Below, piece after piece: positions 37,585 through 57,059 of a stretch of DNA of 64,000 nucleotides (positions within the stretch are counted from its first letter, which is position 1; each line of letters begins with the position of its first letter). The position numbers and the translations under genes were made by a program. The notes beneath the pieces were generated by a model, which made no database searches, was not told where the DNA came from, and saw nothing but the letters and a program-made list of their open reading frames with translations. The DNA is taken from positions 138,358,982-138,422,981 of the forward strand of contig NW_026947484.1 of assembly GCF_034190915.1 (NCBI RefSeq), given 5' to 3'. The stretch is from Cavia porcellus. Taxonomy: Eukaryota; Chordata; Mammalia; Rodentia; Caviidae.

Positions 37585-38065
37585 AAATAAATTCTTTTCA
37601 AATATACATAGATCATTCATAAGAATTGACCACGAGCATGAGGTCACACAAGAAGACTGAGGAAATGTCAACATTCAGACAATGTTTACTGGCACTATAA
37701 TGAAGTAAAATTAGAAATCAGTAATATATAGTAGACATTAATTCACAAGTAAAATAAGTGATAAGGGATTCAGAACTCAATACTCTGAAACATCAGGATG
37801 CAACCAAACAAACATTCCAAAGGAAATGTAGACTTTAAGTAAAGCAAATAAACAATGAAGGATACTTTTAATTAAAATGAAATGCAAAATAAATCCAAAG
37901 AGAGTAGAAAGAAGGAAGCAACAATAAGTAAATTAGTAAAAAATCAAAGAGCTGATGAATAAAACAGTGTTTCTTTGAATAGACTACACTGACAACCATG
38001 ACCAAAATAAGAGAGGCCATAGATAAATAACATCAGTCATGAGAAAGGAGACATAACCAACCAGA
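37585..38065 (+). mobile_element. Old L1 ORF2 fragment, forward
   Basis: Plus-strand sequence with AATCAAAGAGCTGATGAAT, ATCAGTCATGAGAAAGGAGA and CATAACC matches the ORF2 region before the reverse-transcriptase core of ancient L1s. Heavily mutated. Confidence 0.65.
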
Positions 38066-38605
38066 AGTTGTTTTGTTGTGATCATTCTGTACGGGGAAAT
38101 TGGAACAATGAACTCCCCCGTGGTCCTGGCTTGTACCGTGGCACTTCTTTTGACTTTCATGTCTTTTTTATCCTGTTGTTTGAGACCTCACTTTCCTTTT
38201 CTCCATCAGTGTTTTCATCAGGCAATTAACACATCATTATGATTTAAGTGAATAAAATTAAGTATTATACAAAACATTGTATCTCTTGAAAATCCAAAAG
38301 ATTGTATTTATACCAATGACAAGAAATAGCCTTACAAGTAGAAAAACCTAATTAAATCTTTAAGCACAACAAATATTAAAGAGAAAGACTCCTCACCAAC
38401 CCACTCACCTGTCCATATTCTCCTCCTCTTCGATTAAAACAACACTAGATATATTTTTAGTGATATGTTCTACCAAAACTTTGGGGAATATAAAATGAAT
38501 TCTTAAAAAAATAGAATGAGCTTTTCCACATTCAACTAAAACATGCTAATTTTTACAAATGAGGATGTATTCAGGTATTATGAGTATCATTTTAAAATAG
38601 TGTTA

Positions 38606-38845
<240 letters not shown>

Positions 38846-39002
38846 TCAAAATCTCATGCAGAGTTGCAAATTATGACTATGCACTAACAAATGTAGCAAC
38901 CTAGCTGGAGAGGATCTAAAAGGAATATAGAGGGCAGTCATTATACTTCCTTAAAGGGCCAGCTCATGATGTTACTCCTCTAGCAGCCGACTACATACAT
39001 GC

Positions 39003-39075
39003 CTGGTGGTGGAACTTGTGGCTCTTCAGACTGTGGTTTTTTCTTTCCAGACCCTGGAACAGCTTGTTGTGAAGC
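39003..39075 (-). CDS. SPAG17: SPAG17 exon e (uses a GC donor)
   Basis: The small 73-nt exon (phase 0 in, phase 1 out) has acceptor CTTTTAG. It encodes ASQQAVPGSGKKKPQSEEPQ then VPPP and the first base of a Val codon. It is a proline/lysine-rich linker. The donor is non-canonical: CCACCACCAG|GCATGT. Only this GC site joins in frame with exon f (G+TG = Val, then T-F-I-I-T-S-E-V-D as in SPAG17). The nearest GT, four bases downstream (CAT|GTATGT), would shift the frame and give a stop within ten codons of exon f. The flanking bases (CAG before, ATGT after) are a strong donor context apart from the C at position +2. Confidence 0.92.
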
Positions 39076-43183
<4,108 letters not shown>

Positions 43184-44332
43184 TTACTACAAAATTAAAG
43201 TATTGAATTTCCACTAAAATCAGACATAGTGAGTCACAATCAGAGTAAGAAATGTTTGTACAATACCAGAAAATGCAAAAAACCCCCAACAAATATAATC
43301 ATTATGTACTGCAAACCTACACTAAGAAAATAAAAAAATGTAAATTTAAAGATTTCTTGAAACTGAACAGTACAATTTTGAAATCAAAAGATGTTACTTG
43401 TAAGGTTCATATTAAATGTAAATTTATCCTGCCACTTCATTTAAATATTGAGGCCCAGAATGATTATGAAAAGGTCATACATTTTGGGAGCTAAATATAC
43501 TCAAGATTTCTATCACTCTTAAGTTGCATCGATATAAGACCAGTTTTTTTTTTTCTAAAAGGCCTTTTGACTATATTTTATTTCTTCTCACAAGGCTAAA
43601 AGTAATCTGGATCAATGATTTATGCTTCAGTTAAGTTTTGATCATGTTAAATAGCACTGTTTTCTTTGGGCATTTGTATACTGATTATAAAATAATAAAA
43701 TATTCACACTTATACTTAAGAATTTATTCTTTTTTTACTTTTTAATTTTAAAGATATTAAGACAAAAGAGGACAGAACAAAGCAGATCAGAACAGAACAA
43801 TGGAAGTAACACAGCACTTCCAACAAGACAACCAGATATTAACAGTAGCTACCATAATGTCTTTCTTTGAAATAGTTGAGCATACCTTCACATACCATAG
43901 TATCAAACATAATAAAATAGTATAAAACCATTCAAGATAATGAAAGTATTACAGGGCATTCAGAATCAAGTACCAGAAACTGAACAATGGCTACTATATT
44001 ATCGTATTTTCCATAGAAAATTTGTTTCTACTATCACACATATTAATATCCAATAAGACACAACGTGGTAGAACCGATGGAAATAGAACAAAAGCATGGC
44101 AAGACTTCAAAGCAAGATGATATTAAATCAGCAATGGCTGCCATAATGTCTTGTTTTCTTGAAAATAGCTGTTCATACCATCACACATAAAAAGATCAAA
44201 CAAAACAGAATAAAACCATTCCAACTTATGAAAGAAATCATTATAAGGCTTCAAAGCAATGTAATAGGGGAATTGTGATTACCACAAAATCTTATATAAC
44301 CTTACCATTTCTTACACTAGGGAGACTATATG

Positions 44333-47300
44333 TTATTTATACATGTGAGTTTGATTTATTTCACTTATAAGTATGGTCTCAACTTGTATCCGTTTATTCA
44401 TAAATATCTCTATGTGATCATTCTTCATAGCTGAGTAGTACCACCACTTTTTTATCCATTCCTCAGTTGATGGACACTTAGGTTGTTTCCAAGACTTGGC
44501 TATTACAAATTGTGCTGCTATAAACATGGATGCACATATATCACTGTTTATGGTGTTTTCAGTTCCTCTGGGAATATGCCTAGAAGTGGAATAGCTGAGT
44601 CAAATGGGACTTCCAATCCCAGCTTTTTGAGGAATCTCCAGACTGACCTCCACAGTGGTTGTACCAATCTAAACTCCCACCAACAGTGCAGGAGAGTTCC
44701 TTTTTCCCTACAGCCTCTCCAGGATTTGTTGTTGGTAGTTTTCCTGATCCTGGCCATTCTTTCTAGATTGAGATGAAATCTCAGTGTAGTTTTAATTTGC
44801 ATTTCTCTAATGAGTAACGGTGATGAACATTTTTTCATGTATTTATTTGCTATTTGGATTTCTTCATCTGAGAAGTGTGTATTCATCTCAAATGCCCATT
44901 TTTGGATTGGGTGTTTGAATTTTGGGGGTCTGACTTTTAAAAAATTCTTTATATGTTTTAGACAGAAGTCTTTTGTCTGAGGGATAGTTCATTAAGACTT
45001 GTTTCCCAGTTTGTGGGTTTTCTTTACATTATGCTGGAGATTTCTTTTGACATGCAGAAAATTTTTAATAAGTCACGATCCCAGTAATTGATTCTGGGAA
45101 GTATTTCCTGTGTGGTTTGATTCCTGTTCATTAATTCTCTACATACCCTTATGACTTCAAGATTTTTACCTACTTTGTTTTTCAACAGATTTAGTGTTTC
45201 TATATTAATATTTAGATTTTTGATCCATTTAGATTTTAGTTTAGTACATGGTGATAGGCATGGGTCTAGTTTTAGTTTTTGGCATATGGAGAGTCAGTTT
45301 TTCCAGCACCATTTATTAAAGAGACTGTTGTTCTTCTACTAAACATATTTGGCCCCTTTATCAAATATGAGGTGGCTGATCATGTTTGTAGTTGTAGTTG
45401 TATTTTCTAACCTATTGCATTGATCTTTAGATCTGTTTTATTCCGGTACCATGTTGATTTTATTACAGTAGCTTCGTAGTATAACTTCAAGTCAGGGATT
45501 GTGATCCTCCTGCCTTGTCTTTGCTGCTTAGAATTGCCTTTGGTAGGTCTCTTCTGGGTTGAGATGAATTTTAGGAGTGATTTATCTAGGTTTATGAGGT
45601 ATGTTGATCGTATGTTCATTGGGATTGCATTGAATCCATATAAGAGTTTTAGGAGAATAGCCATTTTGACAATAATTATTCTTCCTATCCATGAACAAGT
45701 GATGTCTTTCCATTTTCTGAGATCCTCTTTGATTTCTTTTTTCAGGGTATTATAATTTTCCCTGTATAGATCTTTTACTTCTTCCATGAGATTAATTCCT
45801 AAGTATTTCATTTTTTTAGATGCAAGTGTGAAGTGTGTGACTTCTCTTATTTCTCTCTCTGTGATTTTGTTATTAGTGGCTACTGATTTTTGAGTATTGA
45901 CTTTGTATCCAGCTACATTGCTGAATTTATTTATTCTATCTAGGAATCTTTCAATGGAGTTTGTGGGTCATTTATGTAGAGTATCATGTCATCTGAAAAT
46001 AATAATACTTTAACTTCCTCTTTTCCTATCTTTACCCCTTTTATTTCTCTCTTGTCTAATTCCTTTGGCTAGTATTTTCTTTACTATGTTGAATAGGAGC
46101 AGTTATAAGGGACATCCTTGTCTTGTGCCTGATTTTAAGGTAAAGGCTTTCAGTTTTTGGCCATTTAATATGATGCTGGCTTTTGGTTTGTCGTAGATGG
46201 CCTTTATCATATTGAAGTAAAGACCATCAATTCCAAATTTCTGTATGGTTCTCATCATGAATGAGTGTTGGGCCTTATCAAAAGCTTTTTCTGCATCTAT
46301 AGAAATGATCAAGTGATTCTTAACTTTGGATCTATTGATATGATGGATTATATTTATTGACTTACGTATGTTGAACCATCCTTGCATGCCTGGGATGAAT
46401 CCCACTTTGTCGTGGTGTATAATCCTGATGATTTGCCGCATCCTGTTTGCTAATATTTTATTGAGAACTTTTGCATCTATGTTCATTAGGGAGATTGGCC
46501 TGTAGTTCTCTTTTTTAGTTGGGTTTTTCTCATGTTTTGGTACTAGACTAATATTTGCTTCCAGGAATGACTTAGGAAGAATTGCTTCTTTTTTGATTTC
46601 ATTGGAGAGTTTGAGGAGTATTGGCATTAAGTCTTTTTTGTAGAATTCCGCAGTGAATCCGTCTGGGCCTGGGTTCTTGTTTGTAGGTAAGGAGTTAATT
46701 ACATTTTCAATTTCATTAATAGAAATTTGGTTATTCAGCAGTTTTATATCATCTTGACCCAGCTTTGGTACTTCATATGTTTCTAGGAATCTGTCCATTT
46801 CTTCTGTGTTATTGAACCTATGAGAGTAGAGGTTTTGAACAGGTGTTGATGATCTTCTGTATTTCCACAGAATCTGTAGTGATTTCACCTTTTTCATTCC
46901 TTAGTGCATGAATTTGAGTTTTTTCTTTCCTTTTTAAAAATAAGATTGGCTAGGGGCTTATCAGTTTTATTTATTCTTTCAAATAACCAACTCTTTGATT
47001 CATTGACTTTTTGGATTGTTTTCTTAGTCTCTATTGCATTAATTTCTTTTCTGATTTTTATAATTTCCTCCCTTCTTTTGGCTTTGGGCTTGAATTGCTC
47101 TTCTTTTTCTAGCTGTTTGAGGTACAGCATCAGGTTGTTTATTTATGTTCAGTCTGTTTTCATAATGTGGGAACTCAGTGCAATAAATTTTTCTCTGAGG
47201 ACCACTTTCATTGCATCCCACAGATTCCACTAAGTTGTATCTGTATTTTCGTTTGCTTGTATGTATTGTTTAATTTCTTCTTTAATTTCCTCTGTGTCTC

Positions 47301-48060
47301 ACTGATTGCTCGAGAGTGTATTATTCAATTTCCATGTGTTTTTTTTCAGTTTCTTTTATCATTAATTTCTAGTTTCATGACACTATGATCCAATAACATG
47401 CATGGGATAATTTTAATTCTTTTTCATTTACTGAAATACATTCTGTGGGCTAATATATGGTCTATTTTAGAGAATGTCTCATGTACTGCTGAGAAGATGT
47501 ATATTCTGTTGTTTCTGTGTGGAACACTCTATATATGTCTATCAAGTCCATTTGTTTACAAGTGTGATTCAGTTCTGTTATTTCTTTGCTGGTTTTCTGT
47601 CTGGTTGATCTTTCCCTTTGTGTTAATGGTGTTTTAAGGTCTCCTGTTAGAATTGTGTTATTGCTTATTTGATCGTTCACTTCTGTTAATACTTGCTTTG
47701 CACAGCTGGGTGCTCCTGAACTTGCTACATATATATTTAAGATTTTTATCTCTCCCTCTTGAAGTTTTCCCCTAACTAGTATATATTGACCTTCTTTATC
47801 TCTTTGGATCATTCTTGGTTTGAAGTTCACATTGTCTGCAAACAGCATAGCTACCCCTGCTTTTTAGGGCATTCCTGATGCATGAAGTATTGTTTTCAGT
47901 GTATGAATTTCCTTTTGGGTTAGATGGGTTTCTTGTAGACAGCATATGCTTGGATGTTGTTTCTTGAACCATTCTGCCTGTCTGTTTCTTTTAATTGGTG
48001 AATTGAGACCATTTACATTAATGATTATAACTGATATGTATTGGTTTATTGTTGACCTGT
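44333..48060 (-). pseudogene. L1-B ORF2, broken
   Basis: Endonuclease pieces lie at 47848..47462 (NVNFKPRMIQRDKEGQYILV, then TGDLKTPLTQRERSTRQKTS). The reverse transcriptase has its longest open piece at 46897..46103 (264 codons; [40 protein letters not shown]). The catalytic box reads FSDD in place of FADD at about 45990. The C-terminus runs from 45811 to 44333. Multiple frameshifts; not functional. Confidence 0.9.
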
Positions 48061-48149
48061 TATCTTACTGCTGTTGTGTCTTTACCTTTCCATTCTGTTT
48101 AATTGTCTGCCTTGCTTAACGTTTTTTTTTTTTTTTCCCAATGTGTCTC

Positions 48150-49080
48150 TAGAATGTCTTTCAGTATTCTTTGCAGGTTGATTTGGTGATCACGAAGTTC
48201 TTCAGCTGTTCTTTGTCATGGAAGTATCTTTTTCTCCATCCATTTTGAAGGACAGTTTTTCAGGGTGCCTAAGTGTACGTTGGAAGTCATTTTCCTTTAG
48301 GATGAGAAATACTTAAGTCCATGTTCTTCTTAACTTCATTATGTTGAGAAGTCTGCTGTGATTCTGATAGGTTTTCCTGTATAGGTGTCTTTTCTCTCTA
48401 ATAGCTTTCAATATTCTATTCTTCTGTTAGATTTCTGGGATGGTAATTATTATACTTCTGGGTATAGTTTTAATTTGGTCATGGCTATTTGTAAATAAAC
48501 TTCTGTCAGTAGCCTCTTGATCATTTGTATTGTTCCCTTCTTTTTCAATTATCCTTATCAATCTTATGTTGTTTATCTTTGCATCATCTTGCAGATGTTG
48601 AATTGTTATTTCCTGATTCCTTGTTATTTTTAAAAGATCTTTCCTTTCCTGTTCACTAGCTGCAGTCTTGTCTTTGAGGTCTGAAATTCTATCTTCATCT
48701 TCGTTGAGGCAGATTTGACAACTCTGAATGGAATTTTTGATTTCCTATATATCTCTTTGAATCTGCTTCATGTATTCTGTTTGTTTCTTATAATGTTCAT
48801 CCAGGTAGCCTATTTTTTTGGCACTGTTCCTCTAGTTTTCTTAACTGTGTCTTTTTTAGATGTGTTCAGCATTTCTTTCATTACTTTTATCATTTCTTCG
48901 TTTACCTGGGAAATTATTTCTAATTTGAAATTTTTTATAGATTCCCAGAGTTGCTTCAGTTGCTATTATTTCAAGTGTATGGCTTACATTTTCTTCTATG
49001 TACATAGCCCCTAAGCTTTCTTTGGATGGGTTGGAGGTTTAAGATTGCATTCATCATTTTCCTATATTTCTGTGTTTCGA
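48150..49080 (-). pseudogene. L1-B ORF1, broken
   Basis: Nucleotide similarity to L1-A ORF1 runs in order: the coiled-coil region near 48600..49000, then the RRM and C-terminal domain down to about 48150. No long open frame survives. A deletion and several small indels are visible relative to L1-A. Confidence 0.75.
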
Positions 49081-49089
49081 GTGTTGTTT

Positions 49090-49607
49090 CAAAGCCTTCC
49101 CTCCTACCCCCTCAGTGCCTGGGACTGAATGGTGGTTTCTAGCATCATTTAGTCAGGCTTCCAGGACCTCCTGTGCCATCTCAGGTGTTCCAGGAAGCTG
49201 AGCGGGCCTCTAACCACTGTGGATCATGGTCCAAAGCTCTCCTCGGGCTAGTGCTGATGGGCTGGAACTCACCTCACGTGACCTCAGCTCCCCTGATTGA
49301 ATGAAGGTCACTCGGTGTGGTCTAGTGGAGCCCCAGAAACCTCTGGAGTCTAATCCAGTGTGTCTGGAAGCTGGGCGGGCACTTAACCTTTGGAAGTGAT
49401 GATCTTAAACTCTTCCCAGGCCTGTGCTGTTGTGCTGGAATTCATCTCATGGGGCATCAGCTCCTCTTGAGATAAGATCACTGGGCATGGCCCAGTTTAG
49501 GCCTGTGAGACCTGCAGAGTCTAGTCCCGTGTGCCTGGAAGTTGGTCGGACACTTAACTGCTGGGAGCAATGATTTTAAACTCTTCCCAGGCTGTGCCAA
49601 TGTGCTC
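49090..49607 (-). promoter_or_regulatory. L1-B 5'UTR tandem promoter repeats (~172-bp unit)
   Basis: GGAAGCTGAGCGGGC at 49193, GGAAGCTGGGCGGGC at 49366 and GGAAGTTGGTCGGAC at 49537 mark units of 173 and 171 bp. Shared internal blocks are AAACTCTTCCCAGG and CAGAGTCTA(G/A)TCC. The 5' end of the element lies inside the array, right at the target duplication. Promoter role is inferred. Confidence 0.82.
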
Positions 49608-49779
49608 AGAATTTATTCTTATTATATCTAGAACTAATAGTTGTTGCAATACTAAAATATTATTTTAAAGACTATTTTGTATTAATTTATTGCTAATTAA
49701 ATATTTGTATAAAGACCATTTTACTTATGTCACATTTGTTATTGGCTTCACTAGTAAATCATTTAATATAACTATTCTT

Positions 49780-49985
49780 TGAGATACTGAGGAATAGTCT
49801 GGGTGTGAATCTCAATTCTTTTACATAATAGCTTCTTTTGGTCTGAGAGTTATTTGTGGAACAATAGAAACAATAAAACATATTTGCTAGGCATGTTGTG
49901 AAAACTAAACGAGTCAATGTATTTAAAGCCTTTAGCCATGTGTCTTGCCCAAGACATGTGCCTAGTAAATGGTATTATTATCAGG
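49780..49985 (+). repeat. MIR SINE remnant, forward
   Basis: GGTGTGAATCTCAATTCTTT, GCATGTTGTGAAAACTAAAC and GTGCCTAGTAAATGGTATTATT follow the MIR order. Confidence 0.75.
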
Positions 49986-50875
49986 GATAGTGATTTCTTT
50001 TTAAAAAATTAAGTTTATTGGTACATTTTGGATGTACATAATGATCACATTCCTTATGGGGAATGTATACCTGTATATGATTTAATTTGATTCTCCCCCA
50101 CATCCATTCCCAGGGGTAGTTATTTTGAAATCTGAAGAGCACTTGAAAAAAAAAGTAGTGCTCCAGAAATTGGGGTGTGGCTATGTAAGTTTTAAAGATT
50201 ATGCAAGTGTTATTAATGAATAACAATAAAAGCAGTGCATAAGGGAGAAAGAACTGAGATTTCTGAAAACACAGGTTTACAGTGAATCTCAATTCTGTTA
50301 CCTAGTAGTAGTAACTTTCTTCTTCTTTTCCACAGAGGAAGACTGGCACATTTCCCTGAGATGAACACTCCCAGGATGCCCGTGACTGGTAGTGTGACTG
50401 GGATTTCACTCCTCAGCTTCCTAGTCCCCAGCCAAGAAGATAAATTACCCCCTGCAATTTATCACAATAAGGCAGTAACAAGTAGGGCAAGACTGCCAGG
50501 CTGTGATCTCACTTGGGCCATTGGGGACTTTTGCAAGAACTGATTCATTCATTCAATAGTAATCTATCCAGCCCATGCTTTTTGTGTAAGAAGTTACAAA
50601 TCAAAGGTTCCTGAGAAATGTAGTTGGACAACCAAGTCTTCTGACCTACAGTCTATATTTTCTGTGACTACACAGGAGTACAAACACAGAGTATGACTTT
50701 AATTTGCAGAATTTATGACTCTTGGCTGATACAAGCAGAATAAATAGCAAATCAAAGTCTTGAAAGGATTTAATAATGAAAGTATTATGTGGCTATGTTT
50801 TGTACAGCAAATCACATTTGTACTTTAAGGACTATGGGTAATATTGAAGGACTCGGTAAGTTGTATAACAGACTA

Positions 50876-53270
<2,395 letters not shown>

Positions 53271-53277
53271 AAAACAG

Positions 53278-53400
53278 GGGCTGGGGATTTAGCTCAGCAG
53301 CATAAGCACCTGCCTTGCAAACAGGCAGTTGTGAGTTCAATCCCTGGTACCGATAAAAAACAAAACAAACAAACAACAACAACAACAACAAAACACCCAA
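53278..53400 (+). repeat. ID-like tRNA-derived SINE (cleanest copy)
   Basis: GGGGCTGGGGATTTAGCTCA with A box, CCTGCCTTGCAAACAGGCAG stem-like centre, B box GAGTTCAATCCCTGG, then an AAACAAACAACAAC-type tail. The tRNA-like 5' part is preserved, but there is no acceptor-stem match, so it is a SINE and not a tRNA gene. Confidence 0.92.
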
Positions 53401-53485
53401 AACTAAAAGTGAAATAGGAAAACAGAAAGAACAGGTTCCCCCTCCCTAATTTCCTTGTCAAGCTTCTCATGGTTTAGTAATGCAT

Positions 53486-56080
53486 TTTTTTTAATTTTGA
53501 AGAGAATAAAACCAAATGAGAGAAAACAAAATGAGGTCAATCAAAACAAAAGGATGGACATAGTAATGACTTAAAACCAAAATACAAAGTGACCTACAAT
53601 GATTACCATGATGTCCCTTGTTATCTTCAATAGAATTGCCCATATCATCAGTCATAATAAAATTGAACATAACAGTATAGAACAAAATCAATAAAAACAA
53701 AACATTGGAGACATTCCAAGACTGCAAAAGAAGATAACAGTCAAACCAGAATGGGAACCATAGTGAATCTTACTGTCTTCAAAGCAGTTGTCTATACACT
53801 CAGACTGGATACTATTAAACAAAACAGATTCAAATCAAATCACTCAAAACAAGACAGTGATCAAACAAAACAGATTCAAATAAAATCAGTCAAAATAAGA
53901 CAGTGAAAGCAATAAAGGGCTTCAAATTAACTTACTAGGTAATCAAAAATGGTTACCATAGTATATCCTGCTGTCTTTGGAATAGCTGTCCATACCATCA
54001 AATCTAGTACAAACAGACAAACTGGAACAGAATATAACCAAGCTAAACAGAGCGATGAACACAATATGGGTTTCAAATCATGATACAAGATTAACATTGT
54101 CCTCTGCCTTCCCTTTTTAGACAATTCCTCCACTTTCACTTTCACAGAGTCCATTTTACATTTTGTATCCCACTAATTCCTTTGATTTTTAGATTAGGGA
54201 GGCAACCCACTGTTACCTAAGTGATTCTGAATCTTTTTACCCCTGAGCATGATCTCAAGTTGTATCCATTTACCTAGGAGAGCCTCAAGGTTTTCCTTCC
54301 TTATAGCTGAGTAGTTCTCATTGCATAAAAGTGTTACATCTTTCCAACAAATCTGATGGGTGAGCTATCCCTACTTTCTCTGGTTCCCTGTCACAAAGAG
54401 CATTATTTTCTCATCATTGTCTTTCCGTCTATAAATCCTCCTTCAGGTTAATTATATTTCTTATACAGAGCATCTTGATGGACCCTATCTCCTGACCCAC
54501 TGTGTTTCTTTTTATTAGCGTATTGAGGCCATCTTAGTGATTATGGCCAACCTTCTCTGTCTCATCTCTGCCGTGCTATTTTTCTGCCATTGGTTGTCTA
54601 CTTTTCCACTTAATTCCAATGTCTGCCCTGTTCAGTGAGTACCCTCTGCTGATGTACCTGAACCATGGTCTTTTTTCTCTCTAGAATGTCCTTCAGTATT
54701 TCTTGTAGGGTTGGATTGGTGGTCACGAACTCCCCCAGTTCCTCTTCGTCATGGAAGCATCTTGTTTCTCCATTAATTTTGAGAGATAGTTTTTCAGGGT
54801 ACATCAGTCTGGGTTGGAGATTATTTTCTCTCAGGGCTTGGAATACTTCACTCCAAGCTTTTCTTGATTTGATGTGTTAAGGAGTCCTGTCATGATTCTA
54901 ATGGGTTTTCCTTTATAGGTGATCTGTTTCCTTTCTCTGACAGCTTTTAAGATTCTGTTCTTGTGGTGAATTTCTGGGATCTTGATTATTATATGTCTAG
55001 GTGGAGATCTATTTTGGTTATAGCTGGCTGGGTTCTGTATGCCTCATATACTTGAACATCATTTCTTTTTTCTATGCTTGGGAAGTTTTCTTTATTCCTG
55101 TAAATGGTCTTTGAATTTGATTTGTGTTTACCCCTGCTTCTTTGCTCACATTTCTTGTTCTTAAGTTATAGATTCTCTTGTCATCTTTGAAGTTTTGTAT
55201 TGTTTCTTCCTGGTTCCTTGTTATTTTAAAGAGGTCTTTCCTTTCATGATTGCAAGTTGCAAACCTATATTCAAGGTCTGATAGACTATCTTTAGTTTCT
55301 TTCAAGCAGTTTTGCCACCTTTCAATGGATTTCTTCATTTCCTGGTAATTTCTTTGAATCTGTTTCATGTATTCTAATTTTTTTTTATATTCTCCACCAA
55401 AGATTTCCCTCCTTTTTCTGTGCTCCTCTGTTACTCCATGTGTGTCTTCTTGAGTGATGCTTAGCATTTCTTTTATTACTTTTCTTATATCTTCCTTTAT
55501 TTATATTAGTATTTCTGTTTTAAATTCTTTTATAATTTCATGAAGTTGTTTCTTTATGTCAGATGCTGTTGCTTCAGAAACTGCAGGTGTGCGACTCCCA
55601 ATCTTTTCTGTGTTTACCTTTCCTGGGCCAGTACTGCTTGGGTTGGAGGCTGGAGACTGCTTTTTATTTCTTCCTCTTGTCATATTCCTGGTTTCTTCCA
55701 AACAAGTGGATAGTGGGATCCCTGGCACTTTCTGTATTGATTATAATTACTCTGAAGCATGTTGTGTAGGGATTGCTGCTTTCTCCAATCTGTTGATGAC
55801 TACTAGAGTATAAGCACAGGTAGGGCAAGCTGGCCCTTCCTTTCTGAGGTGGTTAATCACTGGGAATCTTCACCAAGTTAGTGTGTGCCATATGGTTAGA
55901 GGTAGCTTTAGGGAAACTTCAGTCTTGGCTATTGGGTCACGCACAGGTGTGGGACTCAGTCCAAGCAATGTTCATCAATCTGCTCTGTGCTAGGAGTGGA
56001 TGAATGAAGCCAGCCACAGTTCTGGTCCTGGATTTATCCTGCCCACCTCCAAAATGGCACCCAGCCAATGCACTGACTAT
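53486..56080 (-). mobile_element. L1-C: internally deleted half-L1, reverse
   Basis: The 2.6-kb element is in the same orientation as SPAG17. On the minus strand it has a unique-looking 5'UTR (56080..55800), ORF1 (about 55720..54600), a start-of-ORF2 stub (about 54590..54366), then a jump to the ORF2 C-terminus (54357..54240) and a 3'UTR with diverged 150-bp units (54240..53486; ACCAT(A/G)... motifs at 53606, 53757 and 53955). The join GTAGGGATAGCTCACCCATCA is at the same place as in L1-F. AATGCA occurs at both edges but is too short to prove a target duplication. Confidence 0.85.
54600..55728 (-). pseudogene. L1-C ORF1, broken
   Basis: ORF1 pieces: 55728..55501 with GSRTPAVSEATASDIKKQLH, 55467..55072 with the coiled-coil KQIQRNYQEMKKSIERWQNC and SDLEYRFATCNHERKDLFK, and the C-terminal domain at 54804..54610 with SLKINGETRCFHDEEELGEF and PTLQEILKDILE. 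Frame breaks separate them. The closing C-terminal domain is well preserved. Confidence 0.85.
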
Positions 56081-57059
56081 TTTTAAATATTAGAATATTC
56101 TTTTGAGAGTATAATACTAACACATTACTTTTATGATAGTCTCACTTACATGATGGTTGCTGTTTGATACATCCAAAATGGGAACTGCACAATATTACAG
56201 TTTGGTCCCACAAGTTGGTAATACACTGCTCTGGACCATGCTTAGATCATCACACATTATCTAAAGACCTCATTTACATTATGTTACCCTTTCCAAATGA
56301 TTGTGAAATACTTTGTGCAGTATTTAATAACACAATTATGCTTTAAAGTCATGTGTTTACAAATGTAAATTAGTTATATTGGTGAAAATAATATGGCAGT
56401 ACTGGATCATAAGATATCTATACAGAAGATCTACAATATGCATATACTATTATTTTTCCATATTATGAGTGAAAACAAGGATAATTATTTTACCATTATG
56501 TTGGATTATGATGTTTATTTCCTTAAGTATGAAACCTACAGGTTATAAAGTCTAATATATTAGATTTGGGAGAGTATAAGATATGATGCTCTGGCTTCCT
56601 GATAACAGAATATAACAGAGAAGAGAAAAGATATATTTCCCTCTCTGGGGGTCATCTGAGGTTCTGCTGCTCCCAACACCTGCTCTTTGGCAATAGAGGA
56701 AAACATCTGTTATAGGCTGGTGTGTGTCGCACACCACTTTGGGATAGGGTACATCACTATATATTAGAGGGGCTCACAGTTTCTAGAAAACAAGGAAAAG
56801 TTAAGTGTGTGAGTATCATATGCAAGTGGTAAAATGACATCTTAGAATAGTTGAGGGCAAAGGCTGAAAGAACACATCCCTGCAGTCGAAGTGGCAGTTC
56901 AGGGAACCAGTTGCATGTAAGACAGGAAAGGAGTAGGTAGAAAAGAAGGAGGGCAATGCTAAGTCAAGTTTGTCAACCCTCATATATTTTTGTCCATATC
57001 CCACAACATATATGAGGTAGCTTTAATCTTAAACTATCAGTGAGAACAGAAGTTCTGAA

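Larger units (their letters stand above)
43732..49607 (-). mobile_element. L1-B: full-length degenerate L1 with 13-bp target duplication
   Basis: The 5.88-kb L1 has the same orientation as SPAG17. It is bounded by AGAATTTATTCTT at 43719..43731 and again at 49608..49620. It has a 5'UTR with 172-bp tandem repeats (49607..about 49090), an ORF1 region (about 49080..48150), ORF2 (about 48060..44330) and a 3'UTR with about three diverged 150-bp units (44330..43732). Stops and frameshifts are many, and part of the ORF1 region is scrambled. It is dead. Confidence 0.92.

Noticed and set aside
39003..39075. A normal GT donor for SPAG17 exon e at CAT|GTATGT.
   Set aside because: It puts exon f out of frame and gives a stop within ten codons, whereas the GC site restores the conserved Val-Thr join.
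53278..53345. A tRNA gene.
   Set aside because: A and B boxes are present, but there is no paired acceptor stem and the A-rich tail is that of a SINE. The same unit recurs at 290, 11612 and 63917.
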